The notes below the pieces were generated by a model, which was not told the DNA's origin, searched no databases, and was given only the letters and a program-made list of their open reading frames with translations. Below are positions 20,766-31,914 of a stretch of DNA of 64,000 nt, piece by piece; within the stretch, counting starts at the first letter, position 1; the number at the start of each line of letters is the position of its first letter. The translations under genes were made by a program, and so were the position numbers. The DNA is from Plotosus lineatus (Eukaryota; Chordata; Actinopteri; Siluriformes; Plotosidae), in assembly GCA_024760905.1 (NCBI GenBank), contig CM045735.1, forward strand, positions 28,498,249 through 28,562,248, given 5' to 3'.

Positions 20766-22930
20766 TTGAAGGAAGTCAGTGACTACAAAGTAGTAGTGGG
20801 TGAGAGTGTTGCCAAACAGCATAGGATGGTGGTGTGCAGGATGATGCTGATGGTGAGAAAGTTGAAGAAGGTAAAGGCAGAGCAGAAGATAAAGTGGTGG
20901 AAGCTGACAAAGGAAGAGTGTCGTGTTGTCTTCAAGGAGGAGTTCAAACGGGCTTTGGGTGTTCAGAAAGTGCTTCCAGGTGACTGGACAACTACATCTC
21001 ATTTGATCAGGGAGACAGGTAGGAGAGTTCTTGGTGCATCCTCTGGAAGGACAGTAGATAAGGAGACTTAGTGGTGGAATGAGGAAGTGCAGGAGTGTGT
21101 ACAAAGGAAGAGGTTCGCTAAGAAGAAGTGGGACATTGAGAGGACCGAAAAGAGTAAACAGGAGTACAGAGAGACACAGCGTAAGGTGAAGGTAGTGGTG
21201 TCAAAGGTCAAACAGAGGGCGTATGATGACTTGTATGAAAGGTTGGACAGTAAAGAGGGAGAAAATGATTTATACAGGTTGGCACAGCAGATAAATGGAG
21301 ATGGGAAGGACGTGCAGCAAGTTAGAGTGATTAAGGACAGAGTGGGAAATGTATTGACTGATGACAGAAGTGTGCTGGGAAGATGCAAAGAGTACTTTGA
21401 AGAGCTGATGAATGAGGAAAATGAGAGAGAACAAAGAGTAGAAGAGGAGACCATTGAGGACCAGGAAGTTGCAAAGATTAGTAAGGGTGAAATGAGGAGG
21501 GCATTGAAGAGAATGCAGAGTGGAAAGGCAGTTGGTCCTGATGACATCGGTGGAGGTATGGAAGTGTCTAGGAGAGGTAGCAGTAGATTTTCTGACAAGA
21601 ACATTCAACAAGGTATTAGAGGAATGGAGGAGAAGTGTGCTTGTGCCCATTTTTAAGAACAAGGGAGACGTGCAGAGTTTTGGCAACTACAGAGGGATAA
21701 AATTAATGACCCATACGATGAACTTATGAGAAAGGGTAGTGGAAGCTAGACTAAGGGCAGAGGTCAGCATTTGTGAACAACAGTTTGGTTTCATGCCAAG
21801 AAAGAGCACCACAGATGCAGTGTTTGCTTTGAGGATGTTAATAGAGAAGTACAGAGAAGGTCAGAGGGAACTGAATTGTGTCTTTGTGGATCTGGAGAAA
21901 GCATATGACAGGGTGCCGAGAGAGGAATTGTGGTATTGCATGAGGGAGTCTGGAGTAGCAGAGAAATATGTTAGAGTGGTGCAGGACATGTATGAGAGAT
22001 GTAAGACAGTGGTGAGGTGTGCTGTCGGTGTGACAGAAGAATTCAAGGTGGAGGTGGGACTGCATCAAGGATCAGCAGTGAGCGCCTTCTTGTTTGCTAT
22101 GGTGATTGACAGGCTGACAGACGAGGTTAGACAAGAATCTCCATGGACGATGATATTTGCAGATAACATTGTGATCTGTAGTGAGAGCAGAGAACAAGTG
22201 CAGGAAAATTTAGAGAGGTGGCGGTATTCCCTGGAAAGGAGAGAAATTAAGGTTAGCCTCAGTAAAACAGAATACATGTGTGTGAACGACAAACACCCAA
22301 GAGGAACGGTGAGGTTAACGGGAGCAGAGATAAAGAAGGTGGAGGATTTTAAGTACTTGGGCTCAACAATCCAGAGCAATGGAGAGCGTGGAAAAGAGAT
22401 GAAGAAGCATGTGCAGGCAGGTTGGAATGGTTGGAGAAAAGTGTCCGGTGTGATAGGAAGGTGTCCGCAAGAATGAAAGGAAAAGTGTACATGACGGTGT
22501 TGAAGCCAGCGATGTTGTATGGTTTAGAAACAATGGCACTGGGGAAAAGACAGGAGGCAGAGCTGGAGATAGCAGAGATGAAAATGTTGAGGTTCTCTTT
22601 GGGAGTAACGAGGATGGATAGGATCAGGACTGAGTACATCAGAGGGACAGCACATGTAAGATGTTTTGGAGACAAAGTCAGAGAGGTTAGATTGAGATGG
22701 TTTGGACATGTATAGAGGAGGGATAGTGAGTATATTGGTAGTAGGATGCCGAGGTTGGAACTACCAGGTAGAAGGCCTAGAGGAAAGACCAAAGAGAAGA
22801 TTTATTGCTGTGGTGAAGGAGAACATGAAGGTAGTTGGAGTAAGAGTAGAAGATGCAGAGGACAGGGTGAGATGGAGGTAGATGATTCGCTGTGGAGACC
22901 CCTGAAGGGAAAAGCCGAAGGGAAAAGAAG
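20766..22930 (+). mobile_element. RTE-type LINE, 5'-truncated, with 14-bp target duplication
   Basis: It is flanked by TGGAGCACCAAAAT at 20752-20765 and 22931-22944. It encodes, in several broken frames, the region between endonuclease and RT (20766-21656) and the RT (21739-22476): CVFVDLEKAYDRVPREE (motif A), VGLHQGSAVSAFLFA (motif B), and IFADNIVICSES (motif C, where the second catalytic Asp is Asn). The C-terminal part is at 22422-22715 (SLGVTRMDRIRTEYIRG). The 3' end GATTCGCTGTGGAGACCCC matches the SINE family 1 tail. Confidence 0.93.
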
Positions 22931-23014
22931 TGGAGCACCAAAATATGATTCCTAATCCAAAACAGTTCTTCAGGAAGATGCTGTTCAACCCTCCCCTGGA
23001 GTTCCTCCCATATA

Positions 23015-23607
23015 CAGTAGACCCTTGACATTCACGGGGGTTTGGTTCCGGGCCCTCCTGCGAATCGAGATAATCCATGAGTTCTGTATCCGGAAGTAAA
23101 ACCCCATGTATGACGTCACATGCGCAAATGAGCAGCTGTAAGTAAAATACTATGTATCTATTACATGCGCTAAAATATGCTTCTTAAACACATTCTGTAG
23201 ACAGTCTTACTCATTAATACAGTATTAATGTAGTAAAATGTAGTAATGATTAAGAAAAAATTTTTACTGTTATATTTATTGATGCTAAAATATAAACATT
23301 ATACAGCATACGCATAAAACACCTTTCAGTGCATTCCCTTTATAAACATACAGCACTGTAGTTTTCAAAAATGACCACTAGAGGAACATGCTGTATTGCA
23401 TCAGGCATGACACGACTGAATTCAGGTATTAACTGCATTAAGTCCGAGCAGCTCAGCCACGTCCCCCCAACCGGAGCTGAAGTACAAGACAGAATTTTAG
23501 AGTGATAGAGTAAGAGGCGTTACAAACCAAAGAAGCGGTGATGTTGATGTCAGTCCGTGAATACTCAAACCGCGAGTGCAAAACCACGAATAGTCAAGGG
23601 CCTACTG
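23015..23607 (+). mobile_element. Tigger/pogo-like MITE, family G
   Basis: Ends CAGTAGACCCTTGACATTCA and TAGTCAAGGGCCTACTG are inverted, with TA on both sides. No coding capacity. Its left half recurs, reversed, at 47725-47979, and its right end resembles 53510-54230. Confidence 0.82.
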
Positions 23608-23769
23608 TATAGCCTTTCCACCCTCTGCATACTCTGTTGTTATTGCTCACCTTTTGATAACTGAAGGATCAGTATGCTGAGGGTCAGATCGACATGAGGC
23701 ACCACTGTGCAGGTGTGGGGCAAGCCAGCTAAACAGAACACCCACCATGCAGTGAGAGTACATACACTT

Positions 23770-23983
23770 GGAGCAGTAGGCTGCCGCACATTGAGGGTAC
23801 CTGGAGAGCAGTTAGGGGTTAGTGGCTTTGTGCAAGGGCACTTCAGTCATAAATATGGAGGAAGGGATGGTGCAGCTCACTCCCCTACTCCCACACATTT
23901 TGCCTGCTAGTTCGGGAATCGAACCAGTGACATTTCACTGACAAAGCTGCTTCGATAACCATTAGGCGACATCTGCCCCCAAA
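23770..23983 (-). mobile_element. tRNA-derived SINE (family 4-like)
   Basis: The reverse strand has a clear tRNA head: TCGCCTAATGGTTATCGAAG, then GGTTCGATTCCCG (B box). Downstream is CTGAAGTGCCCTTGCACAAAG. It is not a functional tRNA because no acceptor-stem pairing closes after the B box. Confidence 0.72.
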
Positions 23984-24054
23984 ATGATATTCACCTCCTC
24001 ATGTTAGTGCTGATTTTTTGTTGATCTTTCTTTACACGCTTTTTTTTTTTTTAG

Positions 24055-24330
24055 GTAACACTAAAAGTCGATGAAGAGGAGGAGGATGATGACGATGAAG
24101 CTTTCCTCCAACAGTACCGGCTGCAACGTATGGAGGAAATGAGGCGGCAGCTGAGTGGTGGGCAAAGATTTGAGCGCGTCATCTCCATATCCTCAGGCGA
24201 GGAGTTCCTGCGTGCTATTGATGAGGAGGGCAGGGCCACTCTAGTGCTGGTGCACATTTTTGAGCCCAACATACCCGCCTGTCAAGCCATGGAGGGAAGC
24301 CTAATTTGTCTCGCTCTGCAATACCCAGAG
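24055..24330 (+). CDS. pdcl: pdcl coding exon 3 (start of thioredoxin-like domain)
   Basis: This exon encodes residues 120-211. It begins VTLKVDEEEEDDDDEAFLQQ, an acidic stretch before the conserved YRLQRMEEMRRQL helix. FERVISISSGEEFLRAIDEE follows and opens the C-terminal thioredoxin-fold domain, whose VLVHIFEPNIPACQAMEGSL strand and helix match the family. As in other phosducin-like proteins, no thioredoxin CxxC redox motif is present. The acceptor follows a T-rich tract (TTTTTTTTTTTTAG, ending 24054). The donor is CCAGAG|GTAAAT at 24330. Both ends are phase 0 and the exon is 92 codons. Confidence 0.96.
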
Positions 24331-25015
24331 GTAAATGGGTGTTGTGATTAATTACTTTAAATCTTGTCAGGTCATACCTTGTTGAGTGGTGTTTTATATT
24401 ACTTTTAATATTCTATCTCGTGCATTGTATTTAGGACTGTAGAACAAAAAAAACCACTCGTTTAAGCAGGAATCTTAGAGATGATTACCGGCTCTGATAT
24501 GTCTTGGGCTGTATTTCATATTATGGTGGTATTACCTTAATTATCAGTTATACGCCCAAGGTAAGGTGTATGCTGCTGATTAGTCCCTGAGACAGAAAGA
24601 GCCCTGATGAGAATATTCTGTTCAATGACATCCACCGAGCCTGAGCTGAATAATTTATTATAACATATTTTTTTATGCCAATGTAGGTCTGAGCAGGTAT
24701 AAGAGCTGTGGAACTTGCTTTTAACTCTGAGTTATGGTGTATACTACATGAAAACATATTAAAATGTCACTTTAATTTGCTTTTCTATATGCTATATTCA
24801 CATATTTTAACCATAACAGAGGCGAGTCATTTAAGGATCAATACATACCACATGGAAAAACGAGTAAACTGTGCTCCGGAAAGGTGTTTTATTACTGTAT
24901 ATACTATCCAGAAACATGAAAAACTAAATTAAAGTAATTTCAAGAAAAGAAGGAGACTAGTGGATAGCGAGTCCACACATTCTAGCGAATCAGAGGAGCA
25001 AAATGTTCTAGCATA
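24331..25015 (+). other. pdcl: pdcl intron 3, first part
   Basis: No repeat family or gene is recognised here. The rest of the intron (25018-27106) holds a MITE and a degenerate tandem repeat. Confidence 0.6.
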
Positions 25016-25017
25016 TA

Positions 25018-25795
25018 CAGTGGTACCTCAATTTACAAAATTAATCCATTCCGAAAGTGGTTTCATAACCTGGACTTTTCATAAGTTGAGCCACATTTTA
25101 CATGTAAAACGTGTGATTCGTTCCAAGGCTCCCAATACTACCCCTTAAACCCTGTAAAAATGATAAAAGAATACCTTTTAAGGCCTCCTTCTGCTTCAAT
25201 ATTGTACCGATGGTGGACGGGTTTGGCCATATTCCTTTGTGATATCACTCAACCGCATGCCATGAGCCCGCTTCTTCTTTTCACTTGCACCGGGAATCAC
25301 GCGTGCATGTGTTGATTGTGTCTTCTTAGCAGAGTTATAATCTTACAAATGTTCATGCAAGGTTAAAAGCCTGAGCCAAAAAATAAAGTTGCAATAAACA
25401 CACTCGGAAAAACTCATGAAACAACAGTAACTCTGTCCTTTACACGAAAAGCATTATGGGTATTATGGAGATACAGCTCCATAATAGCCAATGGGAGGGA
25501 GCTGCGTCATCCCTCCTAGCCAATGGGAGGCCAGTGGGGCAGGATCTTGGGAGATAGCCAATGGGAGGGAGCTGTGTCATCCCTCCTAGCCAATGGGAGG
25601 CCAGCGGGGTAGGATGTTGGGAGATCAACATGGGAGAGCATGTTGGGAGAGCAACTCGCACATTGTTTGAATTTTTGAGATGGCGTTTCGTAACGTGAAC
25701 TTGTTTTATATCCAGAGACAAACATTTTAGGAAAATGTTTTTCGTAACCTGGATTTTTCGTTTACTTGGGCTTTCGTAAGTTGAGGTTACCACTG
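25018..25795 (+). mobile_element. Tigger/pogo-like MITE, family A, with internal 70-bp duplication
   Basis: Ends CAGTGGTACCTCAATTTACA and CGTAAGTTGAGGTTACCACTG, TA on both sides. Relative to the copy at 7514-8221, it carries a 70-bp tandem duplication at 25486-25625, giving four CCAAT boxes in the same orientation. Confidence 0.88.
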
Positions 25796-25839
25796 TATTC
25801 TATAGAAGTGTAAGAAAGTCAAAATAAACCTAGATTTTT

Positions 25840-26110
25840 AGCTCCCACCCCTCAGGAGCTATAGGAATGGGTTTAGTCCATCTGTCTGTCCGTCACACTA
25901 CAGATTTTTACTTGCCTCGCTCTGAAGCTAGAACTTTCAGACTTAGCATGCTGGCTCATTATTATGAGACAGTTTTAAGATGAGGTTGTGTGTGAGTGAT
26001 CTTGACCTACTTTTCAAGGTCACAGGGGCAAAACTATAGTAGATTTTCAGATGATTACTTGCTACGTGCTGAATCCAGGGATTTCAAACTTACTGTGCTT
26101 GTTCTATATT
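25840..26110. repeat. Probable interspersed repeat, unassigned
   Basis: A segment beginning TAGCTCCCACCCCTCAGGAG with TCTGTCTGTCCGTCACAC resembles dispersed non-coding repeat style. No second copy is seen in the window except weak similarity to 26739-27060. Confidence 0.3.
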
Positions 26111-26738
26111 GACATTATGAAATGATCCTTTAGGCAGCAGTGTCTGGACCCCTGTGGTCTATTTTTATGGTTTATTTTTGCACATTTTATCCATGACAGA
26201 CTCAGGCATGCACAGCTCTGTGTGCACCGCTCACAGTATACAGTGGAATAAATAATTGCTTGATACCCTGCAGATTTTCTAAGTTTGCACACTTGTAAAG
26301 AAGTAAACAGTCGATCATTTTTATGGTAGTTATTTTTATGGAGACACAGAATATCAACAAAAAACATCCAGAACACATTCACTATGTAAAGGTTATAAAT
26401 ATATAATTTTTCCCCCCATACAGTCTTTGTAGTATGATAAAATATATTATTAATTCTGCTCTTGAGCCAGTCTGCAGGTAGTGGACATGGTGGCTTTGGA
26501 ATAAAGTCCATCAACCGATGCAATGAGCAGGACTGAGAAATCATCAGCATTACGATCAGTACTAAATGGTCCAAAACCAAGATCAGAGCCCAGGAAGCCT
26601 CTTTCCTTTTATGTGAGAGAAGAACCGAAGATAACCGTTGTCCCATGTCACATGTCAATCTCTGGATTGTCCCCATTGTTAACCCTCACCTATCGGGCTG
26701 TTGGGGTATTGTAGTGGCCTGTGTCTATGTCCACTTTT

Positions 26739-27062
26739 GAAATTTTGTCTGGGCTGTTTTTCAAGACGTGCTGAATGGATCATCTTGAAATTTTGCTTGC
26801 GTGTCTCTTTGTGTGTATAGATGCACCAGAACTTCAGTTTGTCTCCTTGACCTTGTCACACTGTCCCTAATCTGAAATTTGTCCAGGATATTTTTAAGCA
26901 CTGCTGGGTGGTTCATTATGAAATTTTGCCTGAAGCTTTGCTATGGTGTGCATAGGCTTGACATTTTCTCTCCTTTGACTTTTCCACAGTGACCATGACT
27001 TTGTAAATTTTGTCTGGGCTATTTCTTGAGAACTGCTGAGGGGTTTCACCATTTATGATAGC
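26739..27062. repeat. Degenerate tandem repeat, ~133-bp unit, about 2.4 copies
   Basis: Units begin at 26739, 26874 and 27003 with GAAATTTTGTCTGGGCT-like sequence, then TTTTTCAAGACGTGCTGA or its variants, then TCATTATGAAATTTTGC. Copies are about two-thirds alike by eye. Confidence 0.6.
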
Positions 27063-27069
27063 TTATTTG

Positions 27070-27070
<1 letters not shown>

Positions 27071-27100
<30 letters not shown>
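27071..27100 (+). repeat. pdcl: (TG)n tract abutting a pdcl 3' splice site
   Basis: Fifteen TG units are followed by only TTACAG before exon 4. Confidence 0.95.
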
Positions 27101-27104
<4 letters not shown>

Positions 27105-27106
27105 AG

Positions 27107-27382
27107 GTGAAGTTTTGTGCAGCTCAAGGCTCAGTGCTGGGTACCAGTGCTCTTTTTCGCAGCACAGCTCTGCCTGCACTGCTAATGTACCGTGGTGGCG
27201 AGCTGGTGGGCAACCTGATACGTGTCTCTGATCAACTTGGTGATGACTTCTATGCTACTGACGTTGAGGCACTGCTGCAGGAGTACGGCCTGCTCCCTGA
27301 GAAACATCCACACACAAACACACATTCATCCATTCGCACCGGCATCTCCAACGACTCCGACAGCGATTTGGATATAGACTAA
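27107..27382 (+). CDS. pdcl: pdcl coding exon 4 (end of thioredoxin-like domain, stop)
   Basis: This exon encodes residues 212-302 and the stop TAA at 27380. VKFCAAQGSVLGTSALF continues the thioredoxin fold. TALPALLMYRGGELVGNLIR contains the conserved cis-proline region of phosducin-like proteins, and DQLGDDFYATDVEALLQEYG is the C-terminal helix. The tail ends SDSDLDID, matching the acidic SDLEID-type C-terminus of PDCL. The acceptor is TTACAG at 27106, preceded by a (TG)n repeat. The total length of 302 residues fits the family. Confidence 0.96.
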   Translation: MKFCAAQGSVLGTSALFRSTALPALLMYRGGELVGNLIRVSDQLGDDFYATDVEALLQEYGLLPEKHPHTNTHSSIRTGISNDSDSDLDID

Positions 27383-28010
27383 AAGAAGCACAGAATGCAC
27401 ACACTTTCACACTGTCACTCATGACTGACTGACATGACCAAAACACACACCCACACACTAAAATTACCATTTTGATCTTTACTCATATATAACTTTAATT
27501 AGCGAACCTGGCTTACAGAATTTTGGACAAAAATAATTTTCTGGACCAAAAATTAAACAGATATAGGATTTTTGTGTGTGTTTGGGATGTAGAGCGAGAC
27601 AGGAATAAGTAAAGGTTTTCTCACTGTGTGTGTAATTATAAGTACATGATTTACTTTTAGACAACCAAGTAAAGGCTAGTCTTAGACATGTTTATTGCCA
27701 GTAACACAAATTAATTTAACCCCTCAAAGGTTATATTGGACTATTTCAGCATGTGCTCATGTATCAGACACTTCTGAAAAAGATTCTGATGTTAATTTTC
27801 TTATTAAAGCCTTCATTTGTGCTCTATGCAATCCTGGAGGCAGAACAAGTTCAAACATCTGTCTGTGTAACTATTTATTCTAGTTTTAGCTGTTTTTTAT
27901 GTGCATTGTTCTAGCCTTCAAATGATGTCTGAAACTCTTGTTCATTTTCTACATTTTGTAAGTGTCCATTCTGTCAAGAATGAAATGAAATAAAACAAAT
28001 AGCTTGTGAT
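27383..28010 (+). other. pdcl: pdcl 3' untranslated region with polyadenylation signal
   Basis: AATAAA at 27989-27994 is the first canonical signal after the stop, in an AT-rich, non-repetitive stretch. Cleavage is expected 10-30 bases later, near 28005-28025. Confidence 0.7.
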
Positions 28011-28067
28011 GTTCCCCTGATATTGGACGTTGCTGTTTTTGTTTATTTATTTATTGCTTTGTCTGTA

Positions 28068-28432
28068 TGGGGCAGTGGTGGTCTAGTGGTATAGGGCGCT
28101 GGATCGCTGATCCAAAGGTTGGGGGTTCGAGTCCCACTCTCCACAAGGTTGTCACTGCCCACCCACCCCCAGTGCAGCTAACTGGGTTATCAAAGGCGGG
28201 CCATGTCTCTCACTGTCTATGGTAAGAGGCATGTAAAAGAACCATTGATGACTTTCGTAAAGAGTAGCTGCAAAGTCGTCAGCGTGTTTCTGTCCCTTGC
28301 TAAAAAGGGTTGTGACAGGAAGGGCATCCAACGTAAAAAACTCTGCCAAATCATACGTGCGAATCAGATGATTCGCTGTGGCGACTCCCGAATAAAAGAG
28401 AAAAAGCCAAAAGGAAGACACCGACATTTATG
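28068..28432 (+). mobile_element. tRNA-derived SINE (family 1), full length with 12-bp target duplication
   Basis: Flanked by GCTTTGTCTGTA at 28056-28067 and 28433-28444. The order is: tRNA-like head with A box GTGGTCTAGTGGTATAGGG and B box GGGTTCGAGTCCC; body CTAACTGGGTTATCAAAGG; then GGTTGTGACAGGAAGGGCAT (matches the RTE 5' part at 31985); then GATTCGCTGTGGCGACTCCC and a GGAAGAC tail (matches the RTE 3' end). It lies just past the pdcl polyadenylation site. Confidence 0.93.
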
Positions 28433-28749
28433 GCTTTGTCTGTAACAGTAATGTGTCTGTAATATAGCGCTTTCCTATGGAGTTACTCTTTCTATGACAG
28501 CCAAATGTGCATTCAAAGAAATTATTGGACAAGGATGGCACGGTGGTGTAGCAGTTGCATGTTTGATTATTTTGATAACTTGTTAAATGAAGTACGGTTA
28601 AATAATTAGATTTCTGAAGGTGTCATTTCCCCCTCCCTCAAAACACCCTCCAAGGCTGAATATCATATGGAACCAAATTATAAAATTGTTTTTCTACCGC
28701 CAATATTTTGAAAGTGGATGGTCACGTTACTTTACATGTGCTAAACATG

Positions 28750-30120
28750 TAATAATCTTTAAACTTATCAAGACACTCACTGGCTACAAGGAAACGCACA
28801 GGTCAGCAGACTCCTCAGACTGCACCTGACCAGACATCCTGAACCAGTTCTTTGCTTAACACCCGCCCTGCTCCTCCAGAGAGGGAAGATGACCCCATTC
28901 AGTTGCAGCAGCACCAGATCAGAGCCAACCTGCACATAGTCATGATGAGAAAACTGGTGTAGACTGATTAAGAGGAAGCATGTGCAGATCAAGGGGGCTT
29001 TCACCACCATCGTTAAATTCTTGCTAATGCAATCCACAGTTCCCACCTGCCTCCGTCATTCCAGTGCCTAAGAAGAGCACAGCAACCCCCTTGCCCTAAC
29101 CCACTTTATCACCAGCTGTTTTGAGAGACTCCTCTCTCACATTAAGGCTCCGTGCTGATCTCGATCCACAACAGTTTGCATACAGAACAAACAGGTCAAC
29201 AAAGGATGCCATCAATACAGCTTACCAGACAGCACTCACACACCTGGACAGCATCCACTCCTATGTGATGGTGCTGTTTGTAGACTTCAGCCCCGCTTTC
29301 AACACAGTCCAACCACAAACTGGTTCAGAAATTGGGCAATCTGGGCTTAGGGAGCTCATTGTGTACCTGGATACTGGGACTTTCTCAGCAATAGATCTCA
29401 GAACATCACAATAAGAAAACACATTTCTTCCACTCTCATCCTGAACACTGGAACTCCACAGAGGTGGGTTCTTAGCCCCCCTCCTCTTCTCCCCCTTCTC
29501 ACACAGCTGTTCCCCCCTCACACCAAAAAAACATTATCCAAAAATAGATGATGATGGACTTCAGGAAATCTAAACAAACACCTCTGCTGACTTCACCTGG
29601 AACACAAACATCTTCCACCAAATGAGAAATCACTACAAAGTATGTACTTCCTCAGAAAGCTCCGACAAGCCTGTTCACTGTGTACAGCGTAGTTCAGCAG
29701 CTGTACTGCAGTGGACAGGAAGGCCTTGCAGTGGGTGGTGAGAATGTTGAGCAGGTAATTGGAACTACACTACCCCTTCAGTGTAATTTATACTGACAGG
29801 AGCCACTCAATTTATTAGGGTCCACACACACCATGGACACCCTCTTTCTCCCCTCTCCCCTTCAGAAAAAGGTACAGGACATTAAAAACAAAAATGAACA
29901 GATTCAATAATGGCTTTTACCCACAAACTTAAACATGTAGCCTCCCATCCTTCACCACTATTTCATTCACTGACTGAATAAACATCATTAAGACCATATT
30001 CCTGGACAGCGTAATACTCATGTGATAATACTTGATGTTGCTTATGTTTCAAGTGCAATACTCTTATTTAGAGCAGGTCTCGAACATCATAACATTTAAG
30101 CACAATGCACTTTATAATTA
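28750..30120 (+). mobile_element. L2-like LINE remnant, heavily decayed
   Basis: Short coding traces include DPQQFAYRTNRSTKDAINTA (29162-29221) and MVLFVDFSPAFNT (motif A, about 29266-29304), typical of L2/Rex1-type fish LINEs. Later pieces resemble the C-terminal RT and 3' region. Many stops and indels. The ends are approximate. Confidence 0.7.
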
Positions 30121-30500
30121 AAAGAGCTGATGAACTGATTTTCATTGTTCATGCAACAGTTAACAAAGATCTCTTTATCTAATGATGCAATCATCCGGTA
30201 TTCCATATTGATGATGCAGTAATTCTGTTCTCGTTTTAATGATGTTCACATTTTTAATTTGAGGTGGTGAAATGGTGCTGTTTCGCTAAGGTACTACCAC
30301 AGGTGATGCATTCCAAACTATTCACATATTTGCAGTCAGCACAGTCATAATTCTGTGTGATAGGAGTGAATTATTTGCAAACTTTGTAAAGCAATAAAGC
30401 TTCTTAAAAATGCTTTAAAATGGTATAGACCAAAAAAATTAAAATCAGCACCTAGATATGATGACATTGTATCGGCCGGTTCCTGATGATTCACATTCCT

Positions 30501-30523
30501 ACTCTCTCTCTCTCTCTCTCTCT
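30501..30523. repeat. (CT)n microsatellite
   Basis: CT repeat immediately before the truncated RTE copy. Confidence 0.9.
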
Positions 30524-31914
30524 CGTGAGTTAGATGAAGTGATGAAGAGTACCTCCAGAGATGAAAGAGTGGTCACTGGTGCAGACCTCAATGGACATGT
30601 TGGTGCAGGCAACAGAGGTGACAACGAAGTGATGGGCAGGTTTGCTGTATCCATGACAGGAACACAGAAGAACAGGTGTTGAAAGATTTTGCAAAAAGGA
30701 TGGAAATGGCTGTGGTGAATACTTTCTTCCAGAAGAGACACGAGCATAATGACTTATAAAAGCGAGGTAGGAGCACAGAGGTGGACTACATCTTGTGTAG
30801 GCGATGTAATTTGAAGAGTCAGTGACTGCAAAGTAGTAGTGGGTGAGAGTGTTACCAAACAGCATAGGATGGTGGTGTGCAAGATGAAGCTGATGGTGAG
30901 GAAGGTGAAGAAGACAAAGGCAGAGGAGAAGACAAAGTGGTGGAAGTTGAAAAAGGAAGAGTGTCGGGTTGTCTTCAAGGAGGAGTTGAAACAGGCTTTG
31001 GGTGGTCAGGAAGTGCTTCCAGGTGACTGGAAAACTACAGTTAATGTGATCAGGGAGACAGGTAGGACAGTACTTGTTGTGTCCTCTGGATAGAAAGTAG
31101 ATAAGGAGACTTAGTGGTAGAATGAGTAAGTGCAGGAATGTGTACAAAGGAAGGGGTTAGCTAAGAAGTGGGACATTGAGAGGACTGAAGAGAGTAAACA
31201 GGAGTACAGGGAGACACAGCGTAATGTGAAGGTAGTGGTGTCAAAGGCCAGATGGCATATGATGACTTGTATGGCAGGTTGGACAGTAAGGAGGGAGAAA
31301 ATGATTTATACAGGTTGGCACAGCAGAGAAATTGAGATGGGAAGATGTGCAGCACGTTAGAGTGATAAAGGACAGAGTGGGAAATGTATTGACTGATGAC
31401 AGAAGTGTGCTGAGAAGATGGAAAGAGTACTTTGAAGAGCTGATGAATGAGGAAAATGAGAGAGAAAAAAAGAGTAGAAGAGGTGACCGTTGAGAACCAG
31501 GAAGTAGCAAAGATTAGTAAGGGTGAAGTGAGGAGGGCATTGAAGAGGATGAAGAGTGGAAAGGCAGTTGGTCCTGATGATATACCTGTGGAGGTATGGA
31601 AGTATCTAGGAGAGGTAGCAGTAGATTTTCTGACAAGAACATTCAACAAGATCTTAGAGAGTGAGCAGATGCCAGAGGAATGGAGAAGAAGTGTGATGGT
31701 GCCCATTTTTAAGAACAAGGGAGACGTGCAGAGTTGTGGCGACTACAGAGGGATAAAGTTTATGAGCCATACGATGAAGGTATGGGAAAGAATAGTGGAA
31801 GCTAGACTAAGGGCAGAGGTCAGCATTTGTGAACAACAGTTTGGTTTCTTGCCAAGAAAGAGCTCCACAGATGCAGTGTTTGCTTTGAGGATGTTATTAG
31901 AGAAGTACAGAGAA
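30524..31914 (+). mobile_element. RTE-type LINE fragment A (endonuclease to RT N-terminal part)
   Basis: It starts inside the endonuclease (GADLNGHVGAGNRGDNEVMG, 30580-30639) and continues through the linker (VVFKEELKQALGGQEVLPGD) to RT: RRALKRMKSGKAVGPDDIPV, then SICEQQFGFLPRKSSTDAVF. It breaks at LLEKYRE, just before motif A. The frame is interrupted several times. Confidence 0.88.

Noticed and set aside
21739..22476. Long ORF that might be a host gene
   Set aside because: RT motifs identify it as RTE LINE; target duplications flank the whole unit.
26104..26676. 190-codon reverse-strand ORF in pdcl intron 3
   Set aside because: Low-complexity, no recognisable domain, no splice or promoter context; a chance open frame.
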